Assembly: GCA_902592655.1 (NCBI GenBank)
Contig: CACJFE010000003.1
Location: 62,001 to 126,000 of the forward strand
Reading direction: 5' to 3'
Length of the DNA stretch: 64,000 nt
Source: an uncultured Pelagibacteraceae bacterium
GTDB lineage: Bacteria; Pseudomonadota; Alphaproteobacteria; Pelagibacterales; Pelagibacteraceae
Below are positions 7,827-15,658 of this stretch, piece after piece. Each line of letters begins with the position of its first letter. The first letter of the stretch is position 1. A program made the position numbers and the translations under genes. Below the pieces are notes generated by a model that was given only the letters and a program-made list of their open reading frames with translations, searched no databases and was not told the origin of the DNA.

Positions 7827-9050
7827 TTAGATAGTTTTATTCACAATTTTCAAAGGCCTCTCATCAATTGGTAGATGCACTGCTGTAGCTATAAATGATA
7901 AAATGATTGCTAAGTACCAAGCATAATCAAAACTACCAAAATTATCATAAAAATAACCTCCTAAATAGGCTCCCAAAAAAGATCCAAATTGATGATTCAA
8001 AAACACTATGCCAAATAAAAGCGTTAAATTTTTTGTTCCAAAAATTTGTGCGACTATACCATTTGTAGCTGGAACTGTTGCAAGCCAAAGAAGTCCAAAT
8101 GATGTACCGAACAAAATTGCAGAAAGATTTGAGGCCGGTAAAAATATAAAAAGTATAAGAGCTATCCCTCTTAAAAAATACAAGCCGCTTAAAAGAATTT
8201 TCTTGCTGTATTTGTCACCTAAGTAACCCATTATAAGAGTACCAATTATATTAAAAAAACCTATTAATGCTAAAATTGCCATCCCTGTCCAGTCAGCTAA
8301 TCCTTTATCTTGTACGTACCTTGGAACATGAGTTGCAATTAAAGTAATTTGAAAACCACAAACAAAAAATCCTAATATTAGTAAGCGAAAACCTTTATGT
8401 GCAAATGACTCTTTTAAAACTTCAGTCAAACTACGATTATCTACATTAGAACTATGAATAGTTTCTATGTTTTTTGGTAATTTTACAAAGAAACCAGGTA
8501 TACACATTAAAAATAATATAATTGAAAACAAAATAAATGAACTTTGCCAAGTAGAAATATTTTTAAAAGTATTTGCTATTATAGGAAATATAAACATTCC
8601 TAATCCTCCACAAGCGGTAACAATACCTGCAGCCTTGCTTCTATTCTCATTAGGAAAATGTTTTGAGATCATAGGAGTTAAGATTGTTCCTGCCGCTCCA
8701 GCTAAACCTAAACCGACGAGTAAACCAAGGTTCATTTGAAGCCATATTCCAGAAATATAGTTATTTCCCATTAATAACATCGCAGCAGAATAAAAAATTA
8801 AAGCTGGTATTATGACAACATAACCTCCTAACTTATCTGAAACTCTCCCAAAAATTGGAGTAAAAATACCCCAAAATATTGCATGTAAGGCAACGGCCAG
8901 ACCAAACTCTGTATTAGAAGTTCCCCCAGATGTTTCGAACTCGCTTGAGTAAAGACCAAAAGTTTGCCTAACACCCATAGTAGCACAAACAACAAAGCAT
9001 GCTGCAATCAAAGCGTAAAGTGCAGTTTTGTTAGGAAAAAAATTTTTCAT
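7827..9050 (-). CDS. major facilitator superfamily transporter
   Basis: A 407-residue protein with twelve predicted membrane helices in two halves. The loop between helices 2 and 3 carries the MFS motif-A-like FGRVSDKLGGYVV, repeated in the second half as MGYLGDKYSKK. The short central loop is polar (residues about 190-215). It resembles monocarboxylate/oxalate-type MFS carriers common in marine alphaproteobacteria, but the substrate is not determined. Its start abuts the stop of the cystathionine beta-lyase gene (shared base at 9050), so they form one operon; transport of a sulfur amino acid or related metabolite is conceivable but unproven. Confidence 0.87.
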   Translation of the reverse strand: MKNFFPNKTALYALIAACFVVCATMGVRQTFGLYSSEFETSGGTSNTEFGLAVALHAIFWGIFTPIFGRVSDKLGGYVVIIPALIFYSAAMLLMGNNYISGIWLQMNLGLLVGLGLAGAAGTILTPMISKHFPNENRSKAAGIVTACGGLGMFIFPIIANTFKNISTWQSSFILFSIILFLMCIPGFFVKLPKNIETIHSSNVDNRSLTEVLKESFAHKGFRLLILGFFVCGFQITLIATHVPRYVQDKGLADWTGMAILALIGFFNIIGTLIMGYLGDKYSKKILLSGLYFLRGIALILFIFLPASNLSAILFGTSFGLLWLATVPATNGIVAQIFGTKNLTLLFGIVFLNHQFGSFLGAYLGGYFYDNFGSFDYAWYLAIILSFIATAVHLPIDERPLKIVNKTI

Positions 9051-10246
9051 TACTTAATTTTTTTTAAACCTTGTTTTAAATCATTAATCAAATCTTTTGG
9101 ATCCTCTAAACCTACATGCAACCTAACAATATGTTCATCTTTTTTAAATTTGTAAAATTGTCTCCCTTTTAAATACTCGTCTTTTTTTTGGCTTTTAATC
9201 TCTTGAAGTATCGCCAAACTTTCAAATCCACCCCAACTATAACCAATACCAAATAATTCGAGAGAATTTACAAATTTAATCACTGAAGATTTATTTTTAC
9301 TTTTGATAACGATTGATAATAACCCCGTTGCTCCAGAATAATATTTTTTCCAAAGTTTATAATTTTTACTACCCGGATTATGTGGGTATAAAATTTCTTT
9401 AATTTTTTTTTGTTTTTTAAGAAAATTTATTATCATTTTAGTATTTTCGGCATGTTGTTTTAGTCTAGTGTCTAATGTTCTTAACCCTCTAATGATTAAG
9501 TAAGCTTCATCAGCAGACATTCGATAACCTGATAACTTGTAAAAAAACATAATTTTTTTAAAAACTTTTTTATTTACTGCTAAAGATCCGCCCATTGCAT
9601 CAGAATGTCCTGAGAAATATTTTGTAGCAGAACAAAAAGACATATCAAAACCAATTTTAAGTGGTTTTAAATACAATGGTGTACCCCAAGTGTTATCTAA
9701 TAAAGTAAAAATTTTTCTCTTTTTCGCTAAATTGGTAATTTTAGATAAATCTTGAAATTCAAATGTATTACTCCCCGGATTTTCTACTAAAATCATTTTA
9801 GTTTTTTTTGAAATTTTATTTTTTAAATCTGCAAAAGAATCTGGATTATAGAATTTTGCATTTACATTAAACTCCCTCATAAGTTCTTGGGATATTTCTT
9901 TTGTAGGACCATAAACATTATCTGAAACTAAAATTTCATCTCCTGGTCTACATAAAGACATCAATGCCAGAGCTATTCCTCCAAACCCTGTTCCAGTCAA
10001 AAAAACGTGGTATGCCTGTTCTAGTTCTTTTAGAATATTTTCTAATTCAATAGTAGTAGTACTGCCGTATCGTCCATATGTATAATGAGATACTTTTTTA
10101 TGTTTTTTTATTTTTAATTCATGCTGATACATTTCTTGCATTGAATTAAATAAAATTGTTGAGACTCTTGTTACCGGCGGATTTGCTGATCTATTAGTAT
10201 TGTCTTTTGTTGGGTGTTTTAAAAATGTGCTTATAGACTTTTTCAT
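9050..10246 (-). CDS. metC: cystathionine beta-lyase-like PLP enzyme (Cys/Met metabolism family)
   Basis: A 398-residue fold-type I PLP enzyme. Signature segments are TYGRYGSTTTIELE near residue 56, the glycine-rich LTGTGFGGIALAL phosphate-binding part, LLDNTWGTPLYLKPL with the cofactor-binding Asp, and SATKYFSGHSDAMGG holding the Schiff-base Lys near residue 213. Best match is to alphaproteobacterial cystathionine beta-lyases, which make homocysteine, pyruvate and ammonia. Cystathionine gamma-synthase or another family member cannot be fully excluded. It is the first gene of an operon with the MFS transporter. Confidence 0.83.
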   Translation of the reverse strand: MKKSISTFLKHPTKDNTNRSANPPVTRVSTILFNSMQEMYQHELKIKKHKKVSHYTYGRYGSTTTIELENILKELEQAYHVFLTGTGFGGIALALMSLCRPGDEILVSDNVYGPTKEISQELMREFNVNAKFYNPDSFADLKNKISKKTKMILVENPGSNTFEFQDLSKITNLAKKRKIFTLLDNTWGTPLYLKPLKIGFDMSFCSATKYFSGHSDAMGGSLAVNKKVFKKIMFFYKLSGYRMSADEAYLIIRGLRTLDTRLKQHAENTKMIINFLKKQKKIKEILYPHNPGSKNYKLWKKYYSGATGLLSIVIKSKNKSSVIKFVNSLELFGIGYSWGGFESLAILQEIKSQKKDEYLKGRQFYKFKKDEHIVRLHVGLEDPKDLINDLKQGLKKIK

Positions 10247-10312
10247 AAAATAAGTATATCTGATTTTTATATAGTACTTTACTAATTAAGATATAAAAAA
10301 GGAGGCAAAAAT

Positions 10313-10396
10313 ATGGGTTATCCAAAAAAGCACCGAGGAAGAAGAAAAATTGGCTCAAAAAAACGAAGAGCTAGAAAAAGAAATAAAAAGAAATAA
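10313..10396 (+). CDS. 27-residue highly basic peptide
   Basis: An ATG at 10313 opens a 27-codon frame whose product has 17 Lys/Arg residues and no acidic residue (start MGYPKKHRGRRKIGSKK, tail ending RKRNKKK). It is preceded by a strong Shine-Dalgarno, ggagg at 10301-10305, at good spacing, and by AT-rich tatatagt upstream that could be a -10 element. Size and composition recall small ribosomal peptides such as bTHX and the COX24/bS22-like group, but the match is compositional only. The next gene starts 14 bases downstream. A ribosome- or RNA-associated role is an inference. Confidence 0.6.
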   Translation: MGYPKKHRGRRKIGSKKRRARKRNKKK

Positions 10397-10410
10397 TCAG
10401 TAAATTATAT

Positions 10411-11112
10411 ATGACAGAAATAACTCAAATAAGGAAATTGAGTATATGGATATTTTTTATACCGTTGCTAGCCATAAATTTATGTCTTTTAATATCTCAA
10501 AATCCCAAATTTTTAGAAGAAACAATTTTTACCGTAGATCAAATAGGTAGATCTGGTTTCGCTATTCCTTATTTAGATGGAAGTTTATCTATTAGTAGGG
10601 CTTCAAGAACTTTTCCCCAATACTTGATCTTTAAACCATCAATGATTTTAACTGCAATACTTTTATATTATTACTGGAACAATAATAATAATTTAATAAA
10701 TAAACTTTACTCTACAAATACAAATTACAAATTTAAAACTTTTGGAATCTTATCGGCAATCTTTTTAGCTATTCATTCAATTTTTTTAGGCATAAAATTT
10801 GACATACAAATTTACAAACTATTTAGAAGGGTTGTTCTGTTATTATTCATTATTTTTGAATTAATTGCTCAAGGCTATTTAGTATATCATTTTTATAAAT
10901 TGAGAGAAAAATTAGAAAAATTTATATTGAAAAAAGTCTTGGTTGTTAAATTTTTACTCGTTAGTATTTTAGTTATTATAGCAATATTAAGTTTGCCTAT
11001 TTTAGTAACTAAAGGAAATACGCATTTCAAACATGCTCTAGAATGGAATTATTTTGTTGGTGTAATTTTATTTTATTTACTATCTAGGTTTTTTTGGAAA
11101 AGAACCACTTAA
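10411..11112 (+). CDS. membrane protein of unknown function
   Basis: A 233-residue protein with about six hydrophobic helices: near residues 10-28, 75-90, 110-127, 140-160, 180-200 and 212-227. A soluble stretch between the first two (residues 33-72) contains SGFAIPYLDGSLSISRASRTFPQYL and probably faces the periplasm. I do not recognise a family, and no catalytic motif stands out. It is probably co-transcribed with the small basic peptide 14 bases upstream. The stop is followed at once by the structured region 11111-11286. Confidence 0.7.
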   Translation: MTEITQIRKLSIWIFFIPLLAINLCLLISQNPKFLEETIFTVDQIGRSGFAIPYLDGSLSISRASRTFPQYLIFKPSMILTAILLYYYWNNNNNLINKLYSTNTNYKFKTFGILSAIFLAIHSIFLGIKFDIQIYKLFRRVVLLLFIIFELIAQGYLVYHFYKLREKLEKFILKKVLVVKFLLVSILVIIAILSLPILVTKGNTHFKHALEWNYFVGVILFYLLSRFFWKRTT

Positions 11113-11286
11113 ATTTCTAGGCTTTCGCCCAGAAATTTAGTAGTTTTGGCTCGTCGTTTTAGGCGCTACCGCCAAGCCGTCCCGATGAACTATTCTAGCG
11201 CTACTAGGTTCACCTTTCTGCCCTTTAAGCTTGAACCTCTCGGTTTTTCCCTAAATGGCCAGTTAAGAGTTGCCTCTTAATTAATT
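11111..11286 (-). ncRNA. structured RNA candidate, family not identified
   Basis: A roughly 175-base gap that is clearly more GC-rich than its surroundings and rich in compensating helices. On the reverse strand: a 7-bp hairpin with GCAA tetraloop (11263-11280), a 6-bp stem ggttca/tgaacc (11207-11237), a 6-bp long-range helix (11138-11143 with 11201-11206) directly abutting it, an inner GGCG/CGCC hairpin (11162-11173), and a 12-bp hairpin with GAAA loop (11111-11138). Both GNRA loops and the one G-U pair exist only on the reverse strand. A -10-like tatgat lies at 11294-11299. It does not show 6S, tmRNA, SRP or RNase P signatures to my eye. Confidence 0.5.
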
Positions 11287-11303
11287 CTATTAAATCATAT
11301 TCT

Positions 11304-11356
11304 GAAAAAATTGTAATCACTTAATGCGTGTCTCGATTTAGGTTGTTAATTAAGTG
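11304..11356 (-). terminator. possible terminator of mnmA
   Basis: On the reverse strand the last codons of mnmA form an 8-bp stem (cacttaat at 11349-11356 with attaagtg at 11318-11325) enclosing a 23-base loop. A run of six T follows at 11304-11309, about 8 bases past the stem. The long loop and the gap make it a weak intrinsic terminator at best, but it would separate mnmA from the structured RNA beyond it. Confidence 0.3.
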
Positions 11357-12477
11357 GATAAATAATTGTTAAAAGTCTTATCAATCCACCCTCCTCCTAA
11401 AACCTTATCCCCATATTCATCTTGAGAATAAAAAACACAAGCCTGACCTGGTGAAATTCCTATTTCTTTATCCAAAATTTCAACTTTTGCATAATTATTT
11501 TCTAAATTAATTTTAGCTTTTAAAAGTCTACCAGTGGATCTCACTTTGATATTTATTGCTTTATCAAATTCTTTTTTATCTGCCAAAATATTTAATTCTC
11601 TAAGCCTGATTTCTTTAATCTCTAAATTTTCTTTATTGCCTACTATAACTGTATTGTTATCGGAATTTATGTTTATAACGTATAGTGGTTTATTACTTGC
11701 AATTTTAATTCCTTTTCTTTGGCCAATTGTATAATTAATAATTCCTTCATGCTTACCTATTTGATTTCCATCCAAATCAATAATTTTACCGCTTTTAAAA
11801 GAGTCTGGTCTAAATTTTTTTATTACAGAACTGTAATCTCCATTTGGTACGAAACAAATATCTTGGCTATCAGGTTTATCTGCTACGTTTAAATCTAATT
11901 TTTTCGCTATAGATCTTGTTTCTGCTTTGTCTATTTCACCAAGAGGAAATCTCAAAAAATTTAATTGCTCTTGTGTAGTACTAAATAAAAAATAACTTTG
12001 ATCCCTATTGTGATCCTTGGCACGATACATGCTTGCGTTTCCATTTTGTTGAATTCTAGATACATAATGACCAGTTATTAGCGCGTCCGCATTTAAATCC
12101 TTAGCATATTTAAATAAATCTCTAAATTTAACTGTTTGATTACACTGAACACAAGGAATCGGTGTTTCACCCGCTGCGTAACTATCAATAAAAGAGTCAA
12201 TTACTTCGGTCTTAAATTTTTTTTGATAATACAAAATTTCATGTTTTATACTTATTTTATCTGAAACTCTTTTTGCGTCCATAATATCTTGACCAGCGCA
12301 ACATTGTCTCCCCTCCTTAGATTGTTTAGTATCATCGTATAATTTTAATGTAATACCAGTAACATCGTAACCTTCTTCTTTCATCAAAGCTGCAACAACA
12401 GATGAGTCAACACCTCCAGACATAGCAACTACTACTCTAGTCTCTTTATTTGTTTTATTAATTCCTAGAGAATTCAT
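11350..12477 (-). CDS. mnmA: tRNA-specific 2-thiouridylase MnmA
   Basis: A 375-residue protein of usual length. The PP-loop ATP-binding motif [14 protein letters not shown] lies at residues 18-31, the catalytic cysteines at 112 (PCVQCN) and 208 (DSQDICF), and the tRNA-binding GQRKGIKI near residue 255. MnmA activates U34 of Lys, Glu and Gln tRNAs with ATP and accepts persulfide sulfur to make 2-thiouridine. It sits alone on the reverse strand, divergent from the DUF3553-cysQ operon, with only about 40 bases between starts. The region beyond its stop holds a structured RNA candidate. Confidence 0.96.
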   Translation of the reverse strand: MNSLGINKTNKETRVVVAMSGGVDSSVVAALMKEEGYDVTGITLKLYDDTKQSKEGRQCCAGQDIMDAKRVSDKISIKHEILYYQKKFKTEVIDSFIDSYAAGETPIPCVQCNQTVKFRDLFKYAKDLNADALITGHYVSRIQQNGNASMYRAKDHNRDQSYFLFSTTQEQLNFLRFPLGEIDKAETRSIAKKLDLNVADKPDSQDICFVPNGDYSSVIKKFRPDSFKSGKIIDLDGNQIGKHEGIINYTIGQRKGIKIASNKPLYVININSDNNTVIVGNKENLEIKEIRLRELNILADKKEFDKAINIKVRSTGRLLKAKINLENNYAKVEILDKEIGISPGQACVFYSQDEYGDKVLGGGWIDKTFNNYLST

Positions 12478-12517
12478 AATTAAGAGTGTATAGTATATTT
12501 AATATTTTTTTTCCATA

Positions 12518-12691
12518 ATGCTTATTGACTTTGAACCAGGTGATTATGTTAAGAATCCTGCAAATAATGATTGGGGGATAGGTCAAGTGCAATCAATCAT
12601 AGGTAACAAAGTCACAGTAAATTTCGAAAATTTTGGAAAACGAGTAATAAATATTGAAAATGTAACATTAGAAAAAATAGAACATGAATAG
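12518..12691 (+). CDS. DUF3553 family protein
   Basis: A 57-residue protein: PGDYVKNPANNDWGIGQVQS followed by a GNKVTVNFENFGKR strand pair. This is the hallmark of DUF3553, a small SH3/Tudor-like beta-barrel family common in alphaproteobacteria; PGD-x-V-x-x-P and DWG-x-GQVQS are the conserved positions. Its stop overlaps the ATG of cysQ by 8 bases, so translation of the two is probably coupled. Function unknown. Relatives resemble the beta domain found at the C-terminus of some UvrD-type helicases, so nucleic-acid or protein binding is possible. Confidence 0.8.
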   Translation: MLIDFEPGDYVKNPANNDWGIGQVQSIIGNKVTVNFENFGKRVINIENVTLEKIEHE

Positions 12692-13463
12692 TAATGAACT
12701 TAAAGTTATTGCAGAAAATTTGATAAAAACTTTTGAGTATGCAGGAAAAGAGTCGATAAGGCTTTATAATGAAGGTTTGAAAATAGAAATTAAAGAAGAT
12801 AAATCGCCTGTCAGCAATGGGGATTTATTAGTAAATGACATAATTTCTAAAAAAATTTCAGAACTAACACCGAATATCAAAATTATTTCCGAGGAGACAG
12901 TTGATTTGAAGGTAAAAAATACTTCAAAAGTTTTTTGGCTTATTGATCCTATCGATGGAACTAAAGAATATATTGCTGGAAAAGATGAATACACAATTAA
13001 TGCTGCACTAATAATTGATAAAGTGCCAGTTTTAGGACTAGTTGGTGTACCAAAAAAGAATAGGCTTTTCTTCACATATGGACCAGGTGAAAGTTTTTTA
13101 ATTGAAAACGGAAAAACGAATAAAATAAGTTGTAAAAAGAAACAACCAAAAGGAAAAATTGTTGCCTTATCAAGTGTGATCAAACCATCAGATCTGATTT
13201 TGAACAAACTAAAAGAAAACAATGTAAACTCTATAGTTAAAATGGCTAGTTCGTATAAATTTTGTGTTATTGCTACAGGTGAATATGATATTTATGCTGC
13301 AAGAGAAAGGGCAAATGAGTGGGATTATGCTGCGGGACATGCTGTTGCTCAAAACGCTGGAGCTATTATTAAAACTTTAGATGAGAGACCGTTCTTATAC
13401 GGAAAAGCAGACTATAGAAATCCAAGTCTATTAATTAAACGATCTGAGAATTTAAATGATTAA
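12684..13463 (+). CDS. cysQ: 3'(2'),5'-bisphosphate nucleotidase CysQ
   Basis: A 259-residue inositol-monophosphatase-fold enzyme. The metal-binding signature is complete: ISEET near residue 70, DPIDGTKEYIAGKDEYTIN near residue 91, and EWDYAAGHAVAQNAGA near 212. The KEY-x-x-GKDEYT variant of the DPIDGT loop is typical of CysQ rather than of inositol or histidinol phosphatases. It hydrolyses PAP, the by-product of sulfotransferase or PAPS-dependent reactions, to AMP. It sits between DUF3553 and a small membrane peptide, both overlapping it by 8 bases. Confidence 0.92.
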   Translation: MNSNELKVIAENLIKTFEYAGKESIRLYNEGLKIEIKEDKSPVSNGDLLVNDIISKKISELTPNIKIISEETVDLKVKNTSKVFWLIDPIDGTKEYIAGKDEYTINAALIIDKVPVLGLVGVPKKNRLFFTYGPGESFLIENGKTNKISCKKKQPKGKIVALSSVIKPSDLILNKLKENNVNSIVKMASSYKFCVIATGEYDIYAARERANEWDYAAGHAVAQNAGAIIKTLDERPFLYGKADYRNPSLLIKRSENLND

Positions 13464-13599
13464 AACCATTTTAATAATTATTATATCAGTTACTTTTTTT
13501 GGTGTCTTATTCTTTATTTTGGTAAGAAATGCACTTAAAAGAAAAATTGATCTTCTTGTTGAAGAAGAAAAAAAAAAGAAATCAGATAATTCTAATTAA
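13456..13599 (+). CDS. 47-residue single-pass membrane peptide
   Basis: The ATG at 13456 lies inside the end of cysQ (8-base overlap) and opens a 47-codon frame. One transmembrane helix near residues 4-22 (TILIIIISVTFFGVLFFIL) is followed by a positively charged segment (RNALKRK) and a highly charged tail of Glu then Lys. The overlap copies the DUF3553/cysQ junction, which supports translational coupling. Its 3' end overlaps the convergent recX gene by 18 bases. No family recognised. Confidence 0.5.
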   Translation: MIKTILIIIISVTFFGVLFFILVRNALKRKIDLLVEEEKKKKSDNSN

Positions 13600-14142
13600 C
13601 TTATTAAATTCTTTAACATCAAGATCTAAGACTCTCTTTGATAAATCGAAACTAAATCCGCCTCTAGCTAAAATGCCCATATCTTTTTTATAAAATAATT
13701 CACGGTTATTTTCTGGGCGAACAGGCCCTATCCTTCTTCTCTTGCAAAGTTTTAACGCAGAAACGAAATCAGGTTCGATTTGATTTTCTTTAATTTTTTC
13801 TAAGCTTTGTTTTACAAATTTTTCATCTATTCCTTTACTTCTTAAAGATTGATTTATCTTATTTAAAGAATAGCCCCTTCTTAGATACATTCTTGCTTTA
13901 GAGTCTGAATATAATTCATCACTCAAAATTTTATTTTTTTCCAAATTAGTGACTATTTCATCAATAATCGATGTTACCTCTTTTTTTGACTTGGTTCCTT
14001 TGATTTTAGTTAAATATTTCTTTAGTAAGTAAATTTTTAATTGTTGTTTGGAAGGATTATATTTCTCAAGATATGAATATGCTAAGTCTTTTAAATTGGT
14101 AGTTAGATCTTCAAAATCACTTTTATTTGATGTGGGATTCAT
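13582..14142 (-). CDS. recX: regulatory protein RecX
   Basis: A 186-residue helical protein matching RecX, which binds RecA filaments and limits recombination. It shows the three tandem three-helix repeats: AYSYLEKYNPSKQQLKIYLLKK, then ELYSDSKARMYLRRGYSLNK with INQSLRSKGI, then CKRRRIGP plus the final ARGGFSFDLSKRVL. The sequence is divergent but order and spacing are right for the family. It starts at the ATG near 14140, divergent from the ABA4-like gene 26 bases away. Its 3' end overlaps the small membrane peptide gene. Confidence 0.82.
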   Translation of the reverse strand: MNPTSNKSDFEDLTTNLKDLAYSYLEKYNPSKQQLKIYLLKKYLTKIKGTKSKKEVTSIIDEIVTNLEKNKILSDELYSDSKARMYLRRGYSLNKINQSLRSKGIDEKFVKQSLEKIKENQIEPDFVSALKLCKRRRIGPVRPENNRELFYKKDMGILARGGFSFDLSKRVLDLDVKEFNKLIRII

Positions 14143-14168
14143 TATTTTAATATACTATATTATTTTAA

Positions 14169-14639
14169 ATGTTAAATAATCTATTGACTTATATCACTCC
14201 AGAAAATATTTATTTAGTTGCTAACTGGGGAGTAATACCATTTTGGTTATTATTAGTTTTTGCTCCAAATAATGGATTTACAAATTTTTTTACGCAATCT
14301 ATCGTTGCGCCTTTGCTTTTGGCTATTGCTTATATTTATTTATCTTATGGACTTTATTTAGAAAAAAATATTTTCGATGGTTTTGAGTTATATATTGGTT
14401 TAGATGGCTTATATTCGATGTTTGCTAATGAGATATTATTATTAATTTTTTGGTTACATTTTCTATCTATAAGTTTATTCGCAGGTGCATGGATAGTGAG
14501 AGATGCTAGGAAGTTTTTAATACCTAAAATTATTACTATACCTTCGCTAGTTTTAACTTACTTTTCAGGACCAATAGGATTAGTGGTTTATTGGTTTATA
14601 AGAATTTTCTTTGCTAAAAAAATCAGCTTTAATGATTAA
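14169..14639 (+). CDS. ABA4-like (DUF4281) membrane protein
   Basis: A 156-residue protein with four hydrophobic helices. The opening YITPENIYLVANWGVIPFWLLL and the motif GLDGLYSMFANEILLLIFWLHFLSISLFAGAWIVRDA match the DUF4281 family, whose plant member ABA4 is needed for neoxanthin formation. Charged residues within the membrane (GLDG, WLHF, RDA) are conserved in the family. Bacterial function is not known; a carotenoid or redox role is only suggested by the plant relative. It overlaps the next gene by 8 bases. Confidence 0.82.
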   Translation: MLNNLLTYITPENIYLVANWGVIPFWLLLVFAPNNGFTNFFTQSIVAPLLLAIAYIYLSYGLYLEKNIFDGFELYIGLDGLYSMFANEILLLIFWLHFLSISLFAGAWIVRDARKFLIPKIITIPSLVLTYFSGPIGLVVYWFIRIFFAKKISFND

Positions 14640-15219
14640 ACCATTTGATTTTTATTTTGACTTCGTAAGTCCTTATTCTTTTCTTGCTCATAAAGAATTA
14701 AGAAAAATTGAGCATAAATTATCAATAAAAGTTCAATACAAACCGATTCTTTTAGGTGGTTTACATAATTTACACGGAATAAAAGCTCCAGCTTTTATTC
14801 CAGCAAAAGCAAAACATATGATTCGCGATTGTAAATTAATTGCAGAAAGAAATGATGTGAAATTCAAATTTAACTCTTATTTTCCAATAAGAACTTTAAA
14901 TTTAATGCGCGGTGTTTTTGTTGCGGAAGAAGATAATTTTAAAAGTTATTACATCGATAATATCTTTGATGCTATCTGGCAAGACGGTCTAAACATGAAT
15001 GATGACAATATTATTCAAAAAATTTTAAAAAACCTAAATGTGAATCCAAAAACTTTCGCTTTAAGAGCAACATCATCATATATTAAAGAGTCTCTAAAAA
15101 AAAGAACAAGTGAAGCTTATAAAAAAGGTGTTTTTGGAGCTCCAACTTTTGTTTCAAATAACAAAATATTTTGGGGCCAGGATAGAATTGAATTCGTTTT
15201 GAAGGAAGCAAGTAAATAA
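14632..15219 (+). CDS. 2-hydroxychromene-2-carboxylate isomerase family (DsbA-fold) protein
   Basis: A kappa-class GST / DsbA-fold protein of about 195 residues. It has the family opening DFYFDFVSPYSFLAHKEL, where the Ser replaces the usual thioredoxin cysteines and activates glutathione. The central helical domain carries RDCKLIAERN and FPIRTLNLMRG; the closing GVFGAPTFVSNNKIFWGQDRIEFV contains the cis-Pro. I place the start at 14632, where the family N-terminus begins, although an upstream in-frame ATG exists at 14611. Its substrate here is unknown; aromatic degradation is the characterised role. Confidence 0.87.
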   Translation: MIKPFDFYFDFVSPYSFLAHKELRKIEHKLSIKVQYKPILLGGLHNLHGIKAPAFIPAKAKHMIRDCKLIAERNDVKFKFNSYFPIRTLNLMRGVFVAEEDNFKSYYIDNIFDAIWQDGLNMNDDNIIQKILKNLNVNPKTFALRATSSYIKESLKKRTSEAYKKGVFGAPTFVSNNKIFWGQDRIEFVLKEASK

Positions 15220-15221
15220 AA

Positions 15222-15620
15222 TTATTTTTTGTCTTTCTCAACTACTTTAAGCCCAGCATTTTTTAGTGCTTCAAACCCACCGCTAGCATTAGCTACATTT
15301 TTAAAACCCATATCGACCAAGGCTTTGGTGGCCAAAGCAGATCTAAAACCCATAGCGCAGAAAAAAACCATCTTTTTTGAATCATTGATTTTATTTTTTT
15401 GATAGTAACTACTACTAGGATCAAGCCAGAATTCCAGCATTCCTCTTGGAATGTGTTTGGAATTTTCAATTGTTCCCTCTCTCCAAAGTTCTCTAATATC
15501 TCTGACATCTATCAAAGTAATCTCATTTTTTTCAACGAGACTCTTTACTTCCTCTGGGCTTAATGTTTCAATAGTTTTATTAGCTTCTTCTACTAGTTGT
15601 TGCGAAGATTTTATGTTCAT
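15222..15620 (-). CDS. single-domain rhodanese-like protein
   Basis: A 132-residue cytoplasmic protein with one rhodanese domain: LIDVRDIRELWREGTIENSKHIPRG early on, then the active-site loop FFCAMGFRSALATKAL, then the closing GFKNVANASGGFEALK. The loop CAMGFRSA keeps the catalytic Cys and the Arg, so persulfide transfer is likely. Its partner is unknown. It is divergent from the glycosyltransferase-like gene and its 3' end lies 2 bases from the convergent isomerase gene. Confidence 0.88.
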   Translation of the reverse strand: MNIKSSQQLVEEANKTIETLSPEEVKSLVEKNEITLIDVRDIRELWREGTIENSKHIPRGMLEFWLDPSSSYYQKNKINDSKKMVFFCAMGFRSALATKALVDMGFKNVANASGGFEALKNAGLKVVEKDKK

Positions 15621-15658
15621 AAAGGTAGAATATAAACTAATATAAATATTTGACCAGA

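Noticed and set aside
11111-11286. tmRNA (ssrA), 6S RNA, SRP RNA or RNase P RNA
   Set aside because: I looked on both strands for a GGGG-type 5' end with tag frame ending in Ala-Ala, for the SRP core (ggaaggaagc), for RNase P gaggaaagtccgg, and for a single-rod 6S fold. None was found. I leave it as an unassigned RNA; an Rfam search could overturn this.
12764-13222. reverse-strand open frame inside cysQ
   Set aside because: A frame shadow: cysQ on the forward strand has complete IMPase motifs and the reverse product has no family features.
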